Positions 18,021-26,036 of a stretch of 41,791 bases of DNA are shown here, piece by piece; within the stretch, counting starts at the first letter, position 1, and each line of letters opens with the position of its first letter. The stretch comes from an uncultured beta proteobacterium (GTDB lineage Bacteria > Pseudomonadota > Gammaproteobacteria > Burkholderiales > SG8-41). The position numbers and the translations under genes were made by a program. The DNA lies in contig CAIVHG010000020.1 of NCBI GenBank assembly GCA_903905655.1, forward strand, positions 1 through 41,791. Direction: 5' to 3'. The notes under the pieces were generated by a model. That model ran no database searches. It had not been told where the DNA came from and saw only the letters and a program-made list of their open reading frames with translations.

Positions 18021-19325
18021 TTGAAAACGATCCAGGTTGAATCGCTAGACCAGGAAGGCCGCGGTGTCGCGCACGCCGACGGCAAGGTCATCTTCATCGA
18101 GGGCGCGCTGCCGGGCGAGACCGTCGAGTATGTGCCGTTCGTCAGGAAGCCGAACTACGAGATCGCGCACACAGAAAAGATTCTGCAGCCGTCAGCGCTG
18201 CGGACCACTCCGCGCTGCCCGCATTTCGGCATCTGCGGCGGCTGCAGCCTGCAGCACATCGATGCGCGCGCACAGGTCGCGGCCAAGCAGCGCATCCTGG
18301 AAGACGCGCTGGCGCACATCGGCAAAGTACAGGCGGAAATGATATTGCCGGCAGTGTACGGGGCGGCTTGGGGCTACCGCGAGCGCGCGCGCTTTTCAGC
18401 GCGCCACGTGCCAAAGAAGGGCGGGGCGCTGATCGGCTTTCGCGAGAAGCGCAGCAGTTATGTCGCAGACATGACGAGCTGCGAGGTGGTGCCGCCGCGC
18501 ATTTCCAAACTGCTGGTGCCCTTGCGCGGACTCGTGAACTCACTCGCGGCGCCGCACCGCATGCCGCAGATCGAGCTCGCCATCGGCGGCGACACGGCCG
18601 CGCTCGTGATGCGCATCCTGGATCCGCTCACCAGCGACGATGAGCAATTGCTCAGGGAATTTTCCGATCAGCATGGCGTGCAGTTCTACCTGCAGCCGCG
18701 CGGACCTGAGACCGCGGCCGCATTTTATCCGGCGCGCGAGGGCCTGCTTTACTATCGATTGCCCGAGTTCAACCTCGAGATCGGGTTTGCGCCCACCGAA
18801 TTCACCCAGGTCAATGCGCAGGTCAATGCCATCCTGGTGCGGCGCGCGCTGGCGCTGCTGGCCCCGCAGCCCGGCGAGCGCATCGCCGACATGTTCTGCG
18901 GCCTGGGGAATTTCTCGCTCGCCATCGCGCGCCGCGGCGCACACGTGGTGGGTATGGAGGGCGCCCGCAGCCTGGTCGAGCGTGCGGGTGCGAATGCACA
19001 GCACAACGGCCTCGCCGCACTGGCGCGATTCGAGCAGGTGGATCTGTTCAAGATCACCGCCGAGCAGTATGCCGGACTCGGCCCATTCGACCGCATGCTG
19101 ATCGACCCGCCGCGCGACGGCGCGATGGAGCTCGTGAAGGCGTTCGGGGTTAATGAAAATGCGGCGCCGCGGCGCATCGTCTACGTGTCCTGCAATCCGG
19201 CGACTCTGGCGCGCGACGCGGAGGTGCTCGTGCATGTGCAGGGCTACGGGTTGAAAGCGGCTGGCGTGCTCAATATGTTTCCGCACACGGCGCACGTCGA
19301 ATCGATCGCGCTCTTCGAGCGCTAG
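18021..19325 (+). CDS. rlmD: 23S rRNA (uracil-1939-C5)-methyltransferase
   Basis: RlmD methylates U1939 of 23S rRNA with S-adenosylmethionine. The 434-residue protein shows an N-terminal TRAM domain (about 1-55), an iron-sulfur site with C66, C72, C75 (RCPHFGICGGC) and C154, then the SAM-binding domain with DMFCGLGNFSLAIA, the DPPRDGAMEL motif, and the catalytic cysteine C391 in YVSCNPATLARD. The start appears to be TTG at 18021: the TRAM domain begins immediately (KTIQVESLDQEGRG) and no better codon is near. It is the last gene of the left + strand run. Confidence 0.93.
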   Translation: MKTIQVESLDQEGRGVAHADGKVIFIEGALPGETVEYVPFVRKPNYEIAHTEKILQPSALRTTPRCPHFGICGGCSLQHIDARAQVAAKQRILEDALAHIGKVQAEMILPAVYGAAWGYRERARFSARHVPKKGGALIGFREKRSSYVADMTSCEVVPPRISKLLVPLRGLVNSLAAPHRMPQIELAIGGDTAALVMRILDPLTSDDEQLLREFSDQHGVQFYLQPRGPETAAAFYPAREGLLYYRLPEFNLEIGFAPTEFTQVNAQVNAILVRRALALLAPQPGERIADMFCGLGNFSLAIARRGAHVVGMEGARSLVERAGANAQHNGLAALARFEQVDLFKITAEQYAGLGPFDRMLIDPPRDGAMELVKAFGVNENAAPRRIVYVSCNPATLARDAEVLVHVQGYGLKAAGVLNMFPHTAHVESIALFER

Positions 19326-19344
19326 CTCCCCGGGAACAGCAGGC

Positions 19345-19370
19345 AAAAAAAGGGGGCGTTTCCGCCCCCT
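19345..19370 (-). terminator. Rho-independent terminator of the BI-1 family gene
   Basis: AGGGGGCG (19351-19358) and CGCCCCCT (19363-19370) form a perfect 8-base stem with a 4-base loop. A run of A at 19345-19350 on the + strand is a T run on the - strand, directly after the stem, so the terminator serves the - strand gene ending at 19394. No T run follows on the + strand, so it would be weak for rlmD. Confidence 0.85.
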
Positions 19371-19393
19371 GTGCAAAGCCCGATGCGGTGCGC

Positions 19394-20101
19394 TTAATCG
19401 CGCGAGCCGCTTAAGGCCATCAGGAGCTGCAGCAGACTGGTAAACAGGTTGTAGATGCTCATATAGAGTGTGAGCGTCGCTGAAATGTAATTCGTTTCTC
19501 CGCCGTGTATCAGCGCGCTGATCTGCCACAGGATCATGACCGAGCTTAGCAGCACGAACGCCGCGCAGATCGTCAGGTGCAGCGCCGGGCTCGCGATGAA
19601 TATGCTGGCGAGCACCGCGAGCATGACGACGATCGAGCCGATGACGATGAAGTTCGTGAGAAAGCTGAAGTCCTTGCGTGTTACGGTCGCAATCGCCGCC
19701 ATCGCGAAGAACACCGCGGCAGTGCCCCCGGCCGCGAGCGCGACCAGTTCGCCGCCGTTGCGCATGTTGAGCGCGACCTGCAGCAGCGGTCCCAGGATGA
19801 CGCCCAGGAAGAGCGTGAGCCCGAGCAGCAGCGCAACGCCGAGGCCGCTGTCGCGATTCTTTTCGATCGCAAAAAACATCCCGTAGATGACCGCGAGCAG
19901 CACCAGCGAGGAAACGATAGGGCTCGCGCGCATGAATGCGAAGCTCAGGTTCACGCCGATCAGCGCGCCGATGCCGGTCGGTATCAGCGACACCGCCAGC
20001 AGCAGATAGGTATTGCGTATGACGCGGTGCTGCAGCTGCTCTGCACCGGCTGTGGCCGGCGTCTGATATGCATTCTCGATCGAACGCAGTTCAGGTTGCA
20101 T
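19394..20101 (-). CDS. Bax inhibitor-1 / YccA family integral membrane protein
   Basis: This 235-residue protein is mostly hydrophobic, with about seven membrane segments (for instance NTYLLLAVSLIPTGIGALIG, SSLVLLAVIYGMFFAIE, GVALLLGLTLFLGVILGPLL). The pattern and the C-terminal SATLTLYMSIYNLFTSLLQLL are characteristic of the BI-1/UPF0005 family. Relatives are calcium or proton leak channels, or modulators of the FtsH protease (YccA in E. coli); which applies here cannot be told. The start ATG has an AAGGAT site upstream. It is a single-gene transcript facing away from the MFS gene and has its own terminator. Confidence 0.9.
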   Translation of the reverse strand: MQPELRSIENAYQTPATAGAEQLQHRVIRNTYLLLAVSLIPTGIGALIGVNLSFAFMRASPIVSSLVLLAVIYGMFFAIEKNRDSGLGVALLLGLTLFLGVILGPLLQVALNMRNGGELVALAAGGTAAVFFAMAAIATVTRKDFSFLTNFIVIGSIVVMLAVLASIFIASPALHLTICAAFVLLSSVMILWQISALIHGGETNYISATLTLYMSIYNLFTSLLQLLMALSGSRD

Positions 20102-20452
20102 GTATATATATCCTTATCAGGAGCCGGGGTTCCGGCTGTGGTGATCAGACTACCGAAAGCCGTACAAAGTTTCAACAGGAAAGCGTGGGAAGTCGGCTAT
20201 TTCATCCGCCGCAAGCGCGGCCGGCTGCGGCAATGATGTTATCATTCGGGGCAAATCGGTTGGGAGCCGGCGCGTTAGCACCCTTGCCGGTGCTCCAGGC
20301 GCTCCGCGAGCGGCGGGCATGCCAGTCCAGTTTGGCTGGTCGAGTAGTGCTTACCCCTATAGATCGAGCAGGCCTTGGGCAGTATGCGCGCGGCGCTCCC
20401 ACGCGTAACGCGGTTGTGCCGACCACTCACAGGCGCGACACAATTTAAGTAC
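20102..20452. other. Divergent intergenic region between BI-1 and MFS genes
   Basis: About 350 bases without a convincing gene. It must hold the start signals of both flanking genes. The - strand side near 20105-20115 holds the ribosome binding site of the BI-1 gene. A small palindrome lies at 20232-20246. An in-frame extension of the MFS gene back to a TTG at 20375 is possible but would add a non-hydrophobic basic tail that the family does not need. No clear -35/-10 pair was found. Confidence 0.5.
20232..20246. promoter_or_regulatory. Operator-like palindrome AATGAT-N3-ATCATT
   Basis: Two perfect 6-base arms separated by GTT lie between divergent genes, the usual place for a repressor site. 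The arms equal the core of the Fur box but the 3-base spacer does not match the Fur spacing, so no regulator can be named. One such match in GC-rich DNA is unusual but could be chance. Confidence 0.3.
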
Positions 20453-21586
20453 ATGGCCTTATATTTTACGTTTGCAATCACGGTAATTAGCGGCATCGCC
20501 ACGATGGCGAGCCGCATGGCGCTCTCCCTGTATGCTCTGCAGCTCGGCGCCAAGCCGCTCATCATCGGCATTCTGGCGGCGGCGTTCTCCGCGTTCCCCA
20601 TGCTGCTGTCGGTAGTGGCCGGCAAGGTTGCCGATCGTTATGGCGCGCGCCGGCCGTTGACCTATGGTGCATTCCTTGCGGGGGCAGGCATGATGGTGCC
20701 CTATTTCAGCCACAGCATGCCGGCCGTCTACGCGGCAGCGCTGCTGACCGGCCTGTCCTTTGCATTCTATCTGGTCGCCCAGCAAAACCTGGTGGGCCTG
20801 CTGAGCACTCCCGAGAATCGCGCGCAGAGTTACGCAAACTACAGCGTGATGGTATCGATCGCGAATTTCGCTGGGCCGCTGTTCGGCGGATTTTCGATCG
20901 ATCAATCGGGTTATATCGCAACCTTTCTATACATTGCATTGATCAGCGTGCTGCCCGTGCTCATGCTCATCGTCTGGGGCGGCATGCTGCCCGGCGGATC
21001 GATGCAGGCGGCGCGCAGCACCAAGATGCTCGATACACTGAAAGATCGCGGCATGTGGACCCTGCTCGCCACCAGCAGCCTGGTGCAATCGAGCCTGGAC
21101 ATGTTCGGGTTCTATATGCCCGTCTACCTGCACGGACTCGGATTCTCGGCGTCCAACATCGGGGTAGTGCTGGCGATGGCCGCGGTCTCCGCCGTGATTT
21201 TGCGCCTCACCATGGCGCGCCTGCTCAAATGGATGTCTCCGGAATGGCTGCTCGTCTGGTCGTTTCTGCTGGTCGCGGTGAGTTTTGTCGCCATTCCGTT
21301 TTGCAAAAGCACAGAACTCCTGATGCTGCTCGGTTTCATCTTCGGAGCCGGACTCGGTGCCTGCCAGCCGATCACCATGATGATGATGTTCGCGCGTTCC
21401 CCGAAGGGGCGCTCGGGCGAGGCGATGGGGCTGCGGCTCACGGCCAACCACCTGACGCGCGTCGTGGCCCCGCTCATCTTCGGTTTCGTTGCCTCGGGGC
21501 TGGGGCTCGCTGCGATATTCTGGATCAACGCCGCGCTGCTGGGTTTAGGTGCGACCCTCAGCAAACCGCCTGCCCGTCGCCGCTGA
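20453..21586 (+). CDS. MFS transporter, substrate unknown
   Basis: A 377-residue, 12-helix major facilitator. The loop between helices 2 and 3 has the MFS motif A form GKVADRYGARRPL. The second half repeats the pattern in weaker form (SAVILRLTMARLLKWMSPEW). The start ATG at 20453 places the first helix immediately (MALYFTFAITVISGIATMAS). No neighbour suggests a substrate: BI-1 is divergent and the tRNA gene follows 57 bases after the stop. It could export drugs or organic acids; sequence alone does not decide. Confidence 0.82.
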   Translation: MALYFTFAITVISGIATMASRMALSLYALQLGAKPLIIGILAAAFSAFPMLLSVVAGKVADRYGARRPLTYGAFLAGAGMMVPYFSHSMPAVYAAALLTGLSFAFYLVAQQNLVGLLSTPENRAQSYANYSVMVSIANFAGPLFGGFSIDQSGYIATFLYIALISVLPVLMLIVWGGMLPGGSMQAARSTKMLDTLKDRGMWTLLATSSLVQSSLDMFGFYMPVYLHGLGFSASNIGVVLAMAAVSAVILRLTMARLLKWMSPEWLLVWSFLLVAVSFVAIPFCKSTELLMLLGFIFGAGLGACQPITMMMMFARSPKGRSGEAMGLRLTANHLTRVVAPLIFGFVASGLGLAAIFWINAALLGLGATLSKPPARRR

Positions 21587-21643
21587 GCAGCGGGGCATAC
21601 GCTGGACAAAGGCGTCCGGCTCAAGGAAAATGCAGCGCTCTGT

Positions 21644-21733
21644 GGAGGTGTGGCCGAGCGGTTTAAGGCACTGGTCTTGAAAACCAGCGATCCCGCAAGG
21701 GATCCGTGAGTTCGAATCTCACCGCCTCCGCCA
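21644..21733 (+). tRNA. tRNA-Ser (anticodon UGA)
   Basis: A 90-base class II tRNA with genome-encoded CCA. The acceptor stem pairs GGAGGTG with CGCCTCC (one G-U pair). The D-arm region is TGGCCGAGCGGTTTAAGGCA, the anticodon stem CTGGT/ACCAG encloses loop CTTGAAA with anticodon TGA, a long variable arm GATCCC-GCAA-GGGATC follows, and the T arm carries GTTCGAATC. The long variable arm and the anticodon both identify serine. Confidence 0.97.
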
Positions 21734-21832
21734 CCTCTAGCCTCGATTCTACCCATACGCCAACGGAAATAACCGCGCGGACTTGAACTCATTGCGCCGG
21801 TGGATTGGGCGAGCGCGCGAAGCGCAACGAAG

Positions 21833-24385
21833 TCAGTGTTGCTGCTTAATTTTGATGTGCGCGGGCGGCAAGCCAGACTGAAATCGTTCGTGCATCTGTG
21901 TGTACGCAGCTTCGATGCTTCTGGTGAAGAGCTTCGTATCAAACAACGGCGTCGTCAACCTATGCTGTTCCAGTTTCTGCTTTATTTCCCTTAACTGCTC
22001 CGGGTGGGTGGCAAGCTCGATCGCGCGAGACTCGTACTCTTCCTCTGTCGCGGTGATGAGTTCTGGCAGATCAATGGCATTGAGCAGGCTGGCGGCGACC
22101 CGGCTCGCAAATGCTTCACCGGTGCAGGTCAATACCGGCAATCCCGCCCACAGCGCATCGCTCGCGGTGGTGCCGGCGTTGTAAGGAAGCGTATCCAGAA
22201 ATAAATCCGCCGCCCTGAATCTCGCCAGATATGCCGGCAACGGCAAGCGCCGGCCGAAGATCAGCCTGCCAGATTCCACCCCGCGCGTAACCGCTTCCTT
22301 TCTCAGATTATTCGCAGCCAGTTCATTCTCTTCGTGCAAGTACAGGACACTTCCCGCGGCGCGCTTCAATACACGCATCCAACTGTCAAAGGTGCCGGGC
22401 ATGATTTTGTAATTGTTGTTGAAACAACAGAATATGAAACCTTCCTCGGGCAAGCCCAACTCCTGGCGGGTAAATGACCGGTCTACGATCTGCCGCTTCG
22501 AGTCGTTGGCCTGGTAGCTCGGCAGCCAGACGATTTTTTCGGAATAATATTTTCGCGAGGCCGCCGGGACGATCGTCGGGTCCGCAATCAGATAGTCCAT
22601 GTATTCTGCCCCCATCGTTCCCAGGTAACCCAGATAGCTGACTTGTATCGGGGCGGCCCTCATGGCGAATATTCTGGTTCTGCTGCCCCCGGTATAGCCC
22701 CCCAGGTCTACAGCGATATCGATTCCCAGCTTGCGCGCGAGCAATGCCACCTCTTGATCGGATTTACCTCTCACATCGATAAAGTTGTCAACCGCAGCCT
22801 CGATCCGCTTTCTCGTGGCATCCTGCGTGTCGGGGCCGAAGGAGAACGCAGTGACCTCGAACCTGGATCTGTCGTGCGTCTCGAACAGCCCTGCGGTTAA
22901 CAGCGAGATCGGATGGTCGCGGAAATCCGCGGAAAAATACCCGATCCGCAATTTGCCGCGTCGGGGCCGCTTGGCAATGGCTGGCAGCGCATCGCTGATC
23001 GGCCATTTGGCCTGCGTCCAGATCTCTGCGGTTTTCCTGTGAAGGGACAAGGAACCGGATAACGCCAGAACGGGGAAGGGCGGCGACACCTTTGCGCCGC
23101 AATCGACCCTGCGGGTGAGCGTGGCGATGTCGTGCCGCAAGTCTTTCCAATCGCAAATTTGCATCCTGTCATGGAGCCAGGTTCCGTAAAGATAATGATA
23201 GTCCGGCTTGATCGTAAGCGCGCGCTCGTAGCTTTCCAGCGCTTCCAGGTAGCGATGCAGCTTGTTCAATTCGCTGCCGCGGTTGGTCAGGGTTTCCGCA
23301 CTGTCCGGCATGATCGTGAGCGCACGCTCGTAGTTCTCCAGCGCTTCCTCGTGTTGTTCCAGGTAACTCAATGCGCCCCCGCGGTTGTTCAGCGCTGTCA
23401 CGAAGTCCGGCTTGATCCTGAGCGCACGCCCGTAGTCCTCCAGCGCTTCCTCGTGTCGTTTCAGGTAACTTAATATGCTCCCGCGGTTGTTCAGCGCTTC
23501 CGCATAGTCCGGCATGATCGTAAGCGCGCGCTCGTAGCCATCCAGCGCTTCCTGGTGGCGCTGCAGGTTGCTCAATGCGACGCCGCGGTTGGTGAGCGCT
23601 TCCACATCGTCCGGCTCGATCCTGAGGGCAAGCTCATAGCTATCCAGCGCCTCCTGGTGACGCCGCAGGTCACTCAATACGCCGCCGCAGTTGTTCAGCG
23701 CTTTCGCGAAGTTCGGCTTGACCCTCAGCGCACGCTCGTAGTTCTCGAGCGCTTCCTCGTGTCGTTTCAGGTGACTCAATGCGCCCCCGCGATTGTTCAG
23801 CGCTTCCGCATAGTCAGGCTTGATCGCTAGCGCGCGCTCGTAGCTCTCCAGCGCCTGCTCGTGACGCTTCATGTCGTTCAACGCATTGCCGAGATTGTGG
23901 AGCGCTTCGGTGTGGTCCGGCTTGATCCCGAGCGCGCGATTGTAGTTCTCCAGCGCTTCCTGTTGGCGCTGCAGGTTGCGCAAGGCACTGCCGAGATTGT
24001 AGAGCGCGTCGGCATAGTCGGGCTTGAGCTTCAGCGCGCGCTGATAGCTCTCCACTGCTTCCTCGTGCCGCTTCAGTTCGCGCAACGCATTGCCGCGATT
24101 GCTATAGGTCGCGGCGTCGTTTTGATTGATCGCAATGGCCCTGTCAATCAGTTCAATTGCCCGCAGGGAATCGTTGGTTTGATACGCGATCACACCCATC
24201 ATATGCAGGGCATCGAAATGTTTGGGCTGCATCTCGAGCGCCGCCTGATATAGCGTTTGCGCCTGCGCCAGCCGTCCTTTCTGATGCAGGGCCAAGCCTT
24301 CCATGAATGTGGCCTGCGCTGCTGCCGCAGCAGCGCTGGTGGCGGCGGGCTGCAGTTTGGCTGGTTTTTTGGACGGCGGCTTCAT
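21833..24385 (-). CDS. TPR-repeat SPINDLY-type (GT41) glycosyltransferase
   Basis: An 850-residue protein of the O-GlcNAc transferase/SPINDLY family. The N-terminal part is 11 tandem 34-residue TPR units (about residues 25-398), then a GT41 catalytic domain (about 415-830) with IGYFSADFRDHP containing the family's conserved His (H491), DIAVDLGGYTGGSRTRIFAMR, QVSYLGYLGTMG, and the donor-binding end DLFLDTLPYNAGTTASDALW followed by GLPVLTCTGEAFASRVAASLL. Family members transfer a sugar to Ser/Thr of proteins, for example flagellin or adhesins in bacteria; no partner gene is adjacent. The start at MKPPSKKPAK is chosen because residues upstream, back to 24493, look non-homologous and overlap the promoter region of the divergent Bug gene. 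Confidence 0.9.
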   Translation of the reverse strand: MKPPSKKPAKLQPAATSAAAAAAQATFMEGLALHQKGRLAQAQTLYQAALEMQPKHFDALHMMGVIAYQTNDSLRAIELIDRAIAINQNDAATYSNRGNALRELKRHEEAVESYQRALKLKPDYADALYNLGSALRNLQRQQEALENYNRALGIKPDHTEALHNLGNALNDMKRHEQALESYERALAIKPDYAEALNNRGGALSHLKRHEEALENYERALRVKPNFAKALNNCGGVLSDLRRHQEALDSYELALRIEPDDVEALTNRGVALSNLQRHQEALDGYERALTIMPDYAEALNNRGSILSYLKRHEEALEDYGRALRIKPDFVTALNNRGGALSYLEQHEEALENYERALTIMPDSAETLTNRGSELNKLHRYLEALESYERALTIKPDYHYLYGTWLHDRMQICDWKDLRHDIATLTRRVDCGAKVSPPFPVLALSGSLSLHRKTAEIWTQAKWPISDALPAIAKRPRRGKLRIGYFSADFRDHPISLLTAGLFETHDRSRFEVTAFSFGPDTQDATRKRIEAAVDNFIDVRGKSDQEVALLARKLGIDIAVDLGGYTGGSRTRIFAMRAAPIQVSYLGYLGTMGAEYMDYLIADPTIVPAASRKYYSEKIVWLPSYQANDSKRQIVDRSFTRQELGLPEEGFIFCCFNNNYKIMPGTFDSWMRVLKRAAGSVLYLHEENELAANNLRKEAVTRGVESGRLIFGRRLPLPAYLARFRAADLFLDTLPYNAGTTASDALWAGLPVLTCTGEAFASRVAASLLNAIDLPELITATEEEYESRAIELATHPEQLREIKQKLEQHRLTTPLFDTKLFTRSIEAAYTQMHERFQSGLPPAHIKIKQQH
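23192..24313 (-). repeat. Eleven tandem 102-base units encoding the TPRs
   Basis: The TPR part is built of 34-codon units; the last nine (23192-24109) are close to each other in DNA sequence, with recurring codons for EALENYERAL and KPDYAEALNN. All eleven are exactly 34 residues with no gap. Near-identity of the inner units suggests recent duplication and a risk of copy-number change or of assembly error here. Confidence 0.9.
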
Positions 24386-24512
24386 GCGGTGTGCAGTAGC
24401 TCTGTGCATACGATCGGCATGCCCATTATGCCGGATTGCGGCGTGCGCAGGATTAGGGATATCATGCACGCGAATCGTCTGCCTCTCCACCATCCAAGAA
24501 GGGGTTCATCGC

Positions 24513-25478
24513 ATGCTGTCACGTGTATGTCAGGTCGCGCTGTGCCTTGTGGCGCTGTCATGCGCCGCGAGCGCATTGGCGCAGGCGCAGGCCTATCCCA
24601 GCCGTCCCGTGCGCATGGTGGTGTCGGGGGTGGCGGGCAGCAGCAACTTCGCTGCGCGGCTCATCGCGCAGGGGCTCACCGGCAGCCTCGGCCAGCAGGT
24701 GATCGTCGATGGCCGCGAAGGCGGCGCACTGGTGAACGAGTTCGTGGCGAAGGCGCCGCCCGACGGCTACACGCTGCTGTTGAACGGCAGCGCGATGTGG
24801 CTGCTGCCTTTCATGCGCAATAATGTGCCGTACGATCCGGTGCGCGATTTTGCGCCGATCACGCTGGCAATAAGCACGCCCAACATGCTGGTCGTGCATC
24901 CCTCCGTGCCGGTGAAGTCGGTGCGCGAGCTGATCGCGCTCGCCAAGGCGCGCCCCGGCGAATTGAATTGCGCGACCGGCAATGCCGGCACGTCCAACCA
25001 GCTCGCCGCGGAATTGTTCAAGGTGACGGCGCACGTCGATATCATGCGCATCCCGTACAAGGGCGGCGGGCCCGCGATCAACGATCTCATCGGCGGCCAG
25101 GTGCAGCTGATGTTCGCCAGCGCGTCCTCGGTCGATCAGCACGTGAAATCGCACCGGCTGCGTGCGCTCGCGGTCACCAGCGCGAAGCCGACGCCGCTGG
25201 TGCCGGGACTGCCAACGGTGGCCGAGAGCGGCGTGCCCGGCTATGTCTCGGTGGCGATTTTCGGCGTGATGGCGCCGGCCAAGACGCCGACCGCCATCAC
25301 CGACAAGCTCAACGCGGAAATCGTGCGCGCGCTCAACCAGCGCGAGATGCGTGAGCGCTTTTTCGCATCCGGCTCGGAAGTCGTCGCCAGCTCGGCGCAG
25401 GAATTCGATGCCGCAATCAAAGAAGAAATGTCGAAGCTCGGCAAGCTCATCAAGGATGCTGGCATACGCGACGAGTAA
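24513..25478 (+). CDS. Bug family (TctC-type) periplasmic solute-binding protein
   Basis: A 321-residue tripartite tricarboxylate receptor family protein that binds a small carboxylate or related ligand in the periplasm. A signal peptide (about 1-25, ending ASALAQ) precedes the family start AYPSRPVRMVV. Family marks are PYDPVRDFAPI, NMLVVHPSVPVKSVREL and RIPYKGGGPAI. In the first ligand loop the usual Asp is Asn (GVAGSSNFAARL), unlike the other Bug proteins in this window. The ATG at 24513 is chosen for its AAGAAGGGG site and the clean signal peptide; the open frame upstream is longer. It is divergent from the glycosyltransferase gene, and no TctA/TctB membrane genes are near. Ligand unknown. 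Confidence 0.9.
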   Translation: MLSRVCQVALCLVALSCAASALAQAQAYPSRPVRMVVSGVAGSSNFAARLIAQGLTGSLGQQVIVDGREGGALVNEFVAKAPPDGYTLLLNGSAMWLLPFMRNNVPYDPVRDFAPITLAISTPNMLVVHPSVPVKSVRELIALAKARPGELNCATGNAGTSNQLAAELFKVTAHVDIMRIPYKGGGPAINDLIGGQVQLMFASASSVDQHVKSHRLRALAVTSAKPTPLVPGLPTVAESGVPGYVSVAIFGVMAPAKTPTAITDKLNAEIVRALNQREMRERFFASGSEVVASSAQEFDAAIKEEMSKLGKLIKDAGIRDE

Positions 25479-25522
25479 GCGCGGGAATGCCGGGCTACAA
25501 ACTGGATTTAGAGGGGAAATGA

Positions 25523-25735
25523 ATGGCGGAAGCTAAAGATTCAGCGGGATCCAACGAATTTTACCGGCAGGCGCCGTACACGGAAGCTTTCGACATCGAG
25601 TATCCGCAGGAGCCGGTGGAAGGCAAGATGAATACCTACCGGTGCAAATCCTGTAAGTTGATCACGACGGAAATAAACGGACGCCTGGAGAATCACAAGG
25701 CGGACTGCGAGTACCGGTTGCAGCGGAAAGCTTAG
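25523..25735 (+). CDS. Small protein with Cys/His metal-binding-like motif, unknown function
   Basis: A 70-residue acidic protein not recognised as a known family. An ATG with GAGGGG six bases upstream gives a good start. The second half has YRCKSCKLITTE and later H and C in ENHKADCEYR, giving C-x2-C, then H-x3-C, a layout like a small zinc ribbon. The first half is polar (EFYRQAPYTEAFDIEYP) with no membrane segment, so it should be cytoplasmic. It is 44 bases after the Bug gene and may share its message. Its stop codon is the first three bases of a dispersed repeat, so the gene may have been trimmed or extended by repeat insertion. Confidence 0.65.
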   Translation: MAEAKDSAGSNEFYRQAPYTEAFDIEYPQEPVEGKMNTYRCKSCKLITTEINGRLENHKADCEYRLQRKA

Positions 25736-25792
25736 ATAGCGTTATCAGTGGTTCGCGTAATGCGGCTGCTGAATGGCAGGTGTGACCCGCCC
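25733..25792 (+). repeat. 60-base dispersed intergenic repeat, copy 1
   Basis: This stretch aligns without gaps to 29532-29591, with 49 of 60 bases identical by hand count. Shared blocks include CGTTATCAGT, GCGTAATGCG, CTGCTG and the hairpin GGC(A/G)GGT-N3-ACCCGCC at the right end. Copy 1 overlaps the stop codon of the 70-residue gene. Confidence 0.75.
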
Positions 25793-25834
25793 TACAACGG
25801 CTATTAGTCAATGTAGGGCGGGTCGCCCCCGCCA
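25774..25834. repeat. Inverted pair of REP-like hairpin cores
   Basis: The forward core at 25774-25795 (GGCAGGT-GTG-ACCCGCC then CTAC) faces a reverse core at 25813-25834 (GTAGG, GCGGGT, CGC, CCCCGCC). Each core can fold alone, and the pair can form one long cruciform across a 17-base centre. Confidence 0.75.
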
Positions 25835-25847
25835 TTGCAGTCGTCGT

Positions 25848-25872
25848 ATGGATAGAGCGCAGCGATATCCAT
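25848..25872. repeat. Inverted repeat ATGGATA-N11-TATCCAT
   Basis: Perfect 7-base arms flank GAGCGCAGCGA. It differs in sequence from the GGCGGGT repeat beside it and may be a second repeat family; no other copy was found in the window. Confidence 0.5.
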
Positions 25873-26036
25873 TACGATCCGTCAGGCCGGTTCCCAGCCG
25901 GAACGTTCGCATCTCCTCTGCGTGATCCCGCCGCTTCGATAAGCTGCTTCTATCGATATGCCTACAGGGTATTTCCCCGATACGCGCTGAAGCGCTATCC
26001 TGCGGCGCAAAGTCACTACGTACGAATTAATTATCT

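Larger units (their letters stand above)
25736..26036. other. Intergenic region with palindromic repeats
   Basis: About 300 bases without a gene. It holds the 60-base repeat copy, an inverted pair of hairpin cores (25774-25834) and a separate inverted repeat (25848-25872). The last 160 bases before the TSUP gene show no clear promoter; the AT-rich stretch ACGAATTAATTATCT just before the start may be part of one. Confidence 0.6.

Noticed and set aside
20232-20246. Fur box
   Set aside because: The spacer between arms is 3 bases rather than the 1 of the standard site, and the outer bases do not match.
21644-21733. Attachment site with duplicated tRNA end
   Set aside because: No second copy of the tRNA 3' end and no integrase were found within the window.
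23192-24313. Regular repeats that could look like a CRISPR or minisatellite array
   Set aside because: The 102-base period is in frame and encodes 34-residue TPR units; there are no unique spacers.
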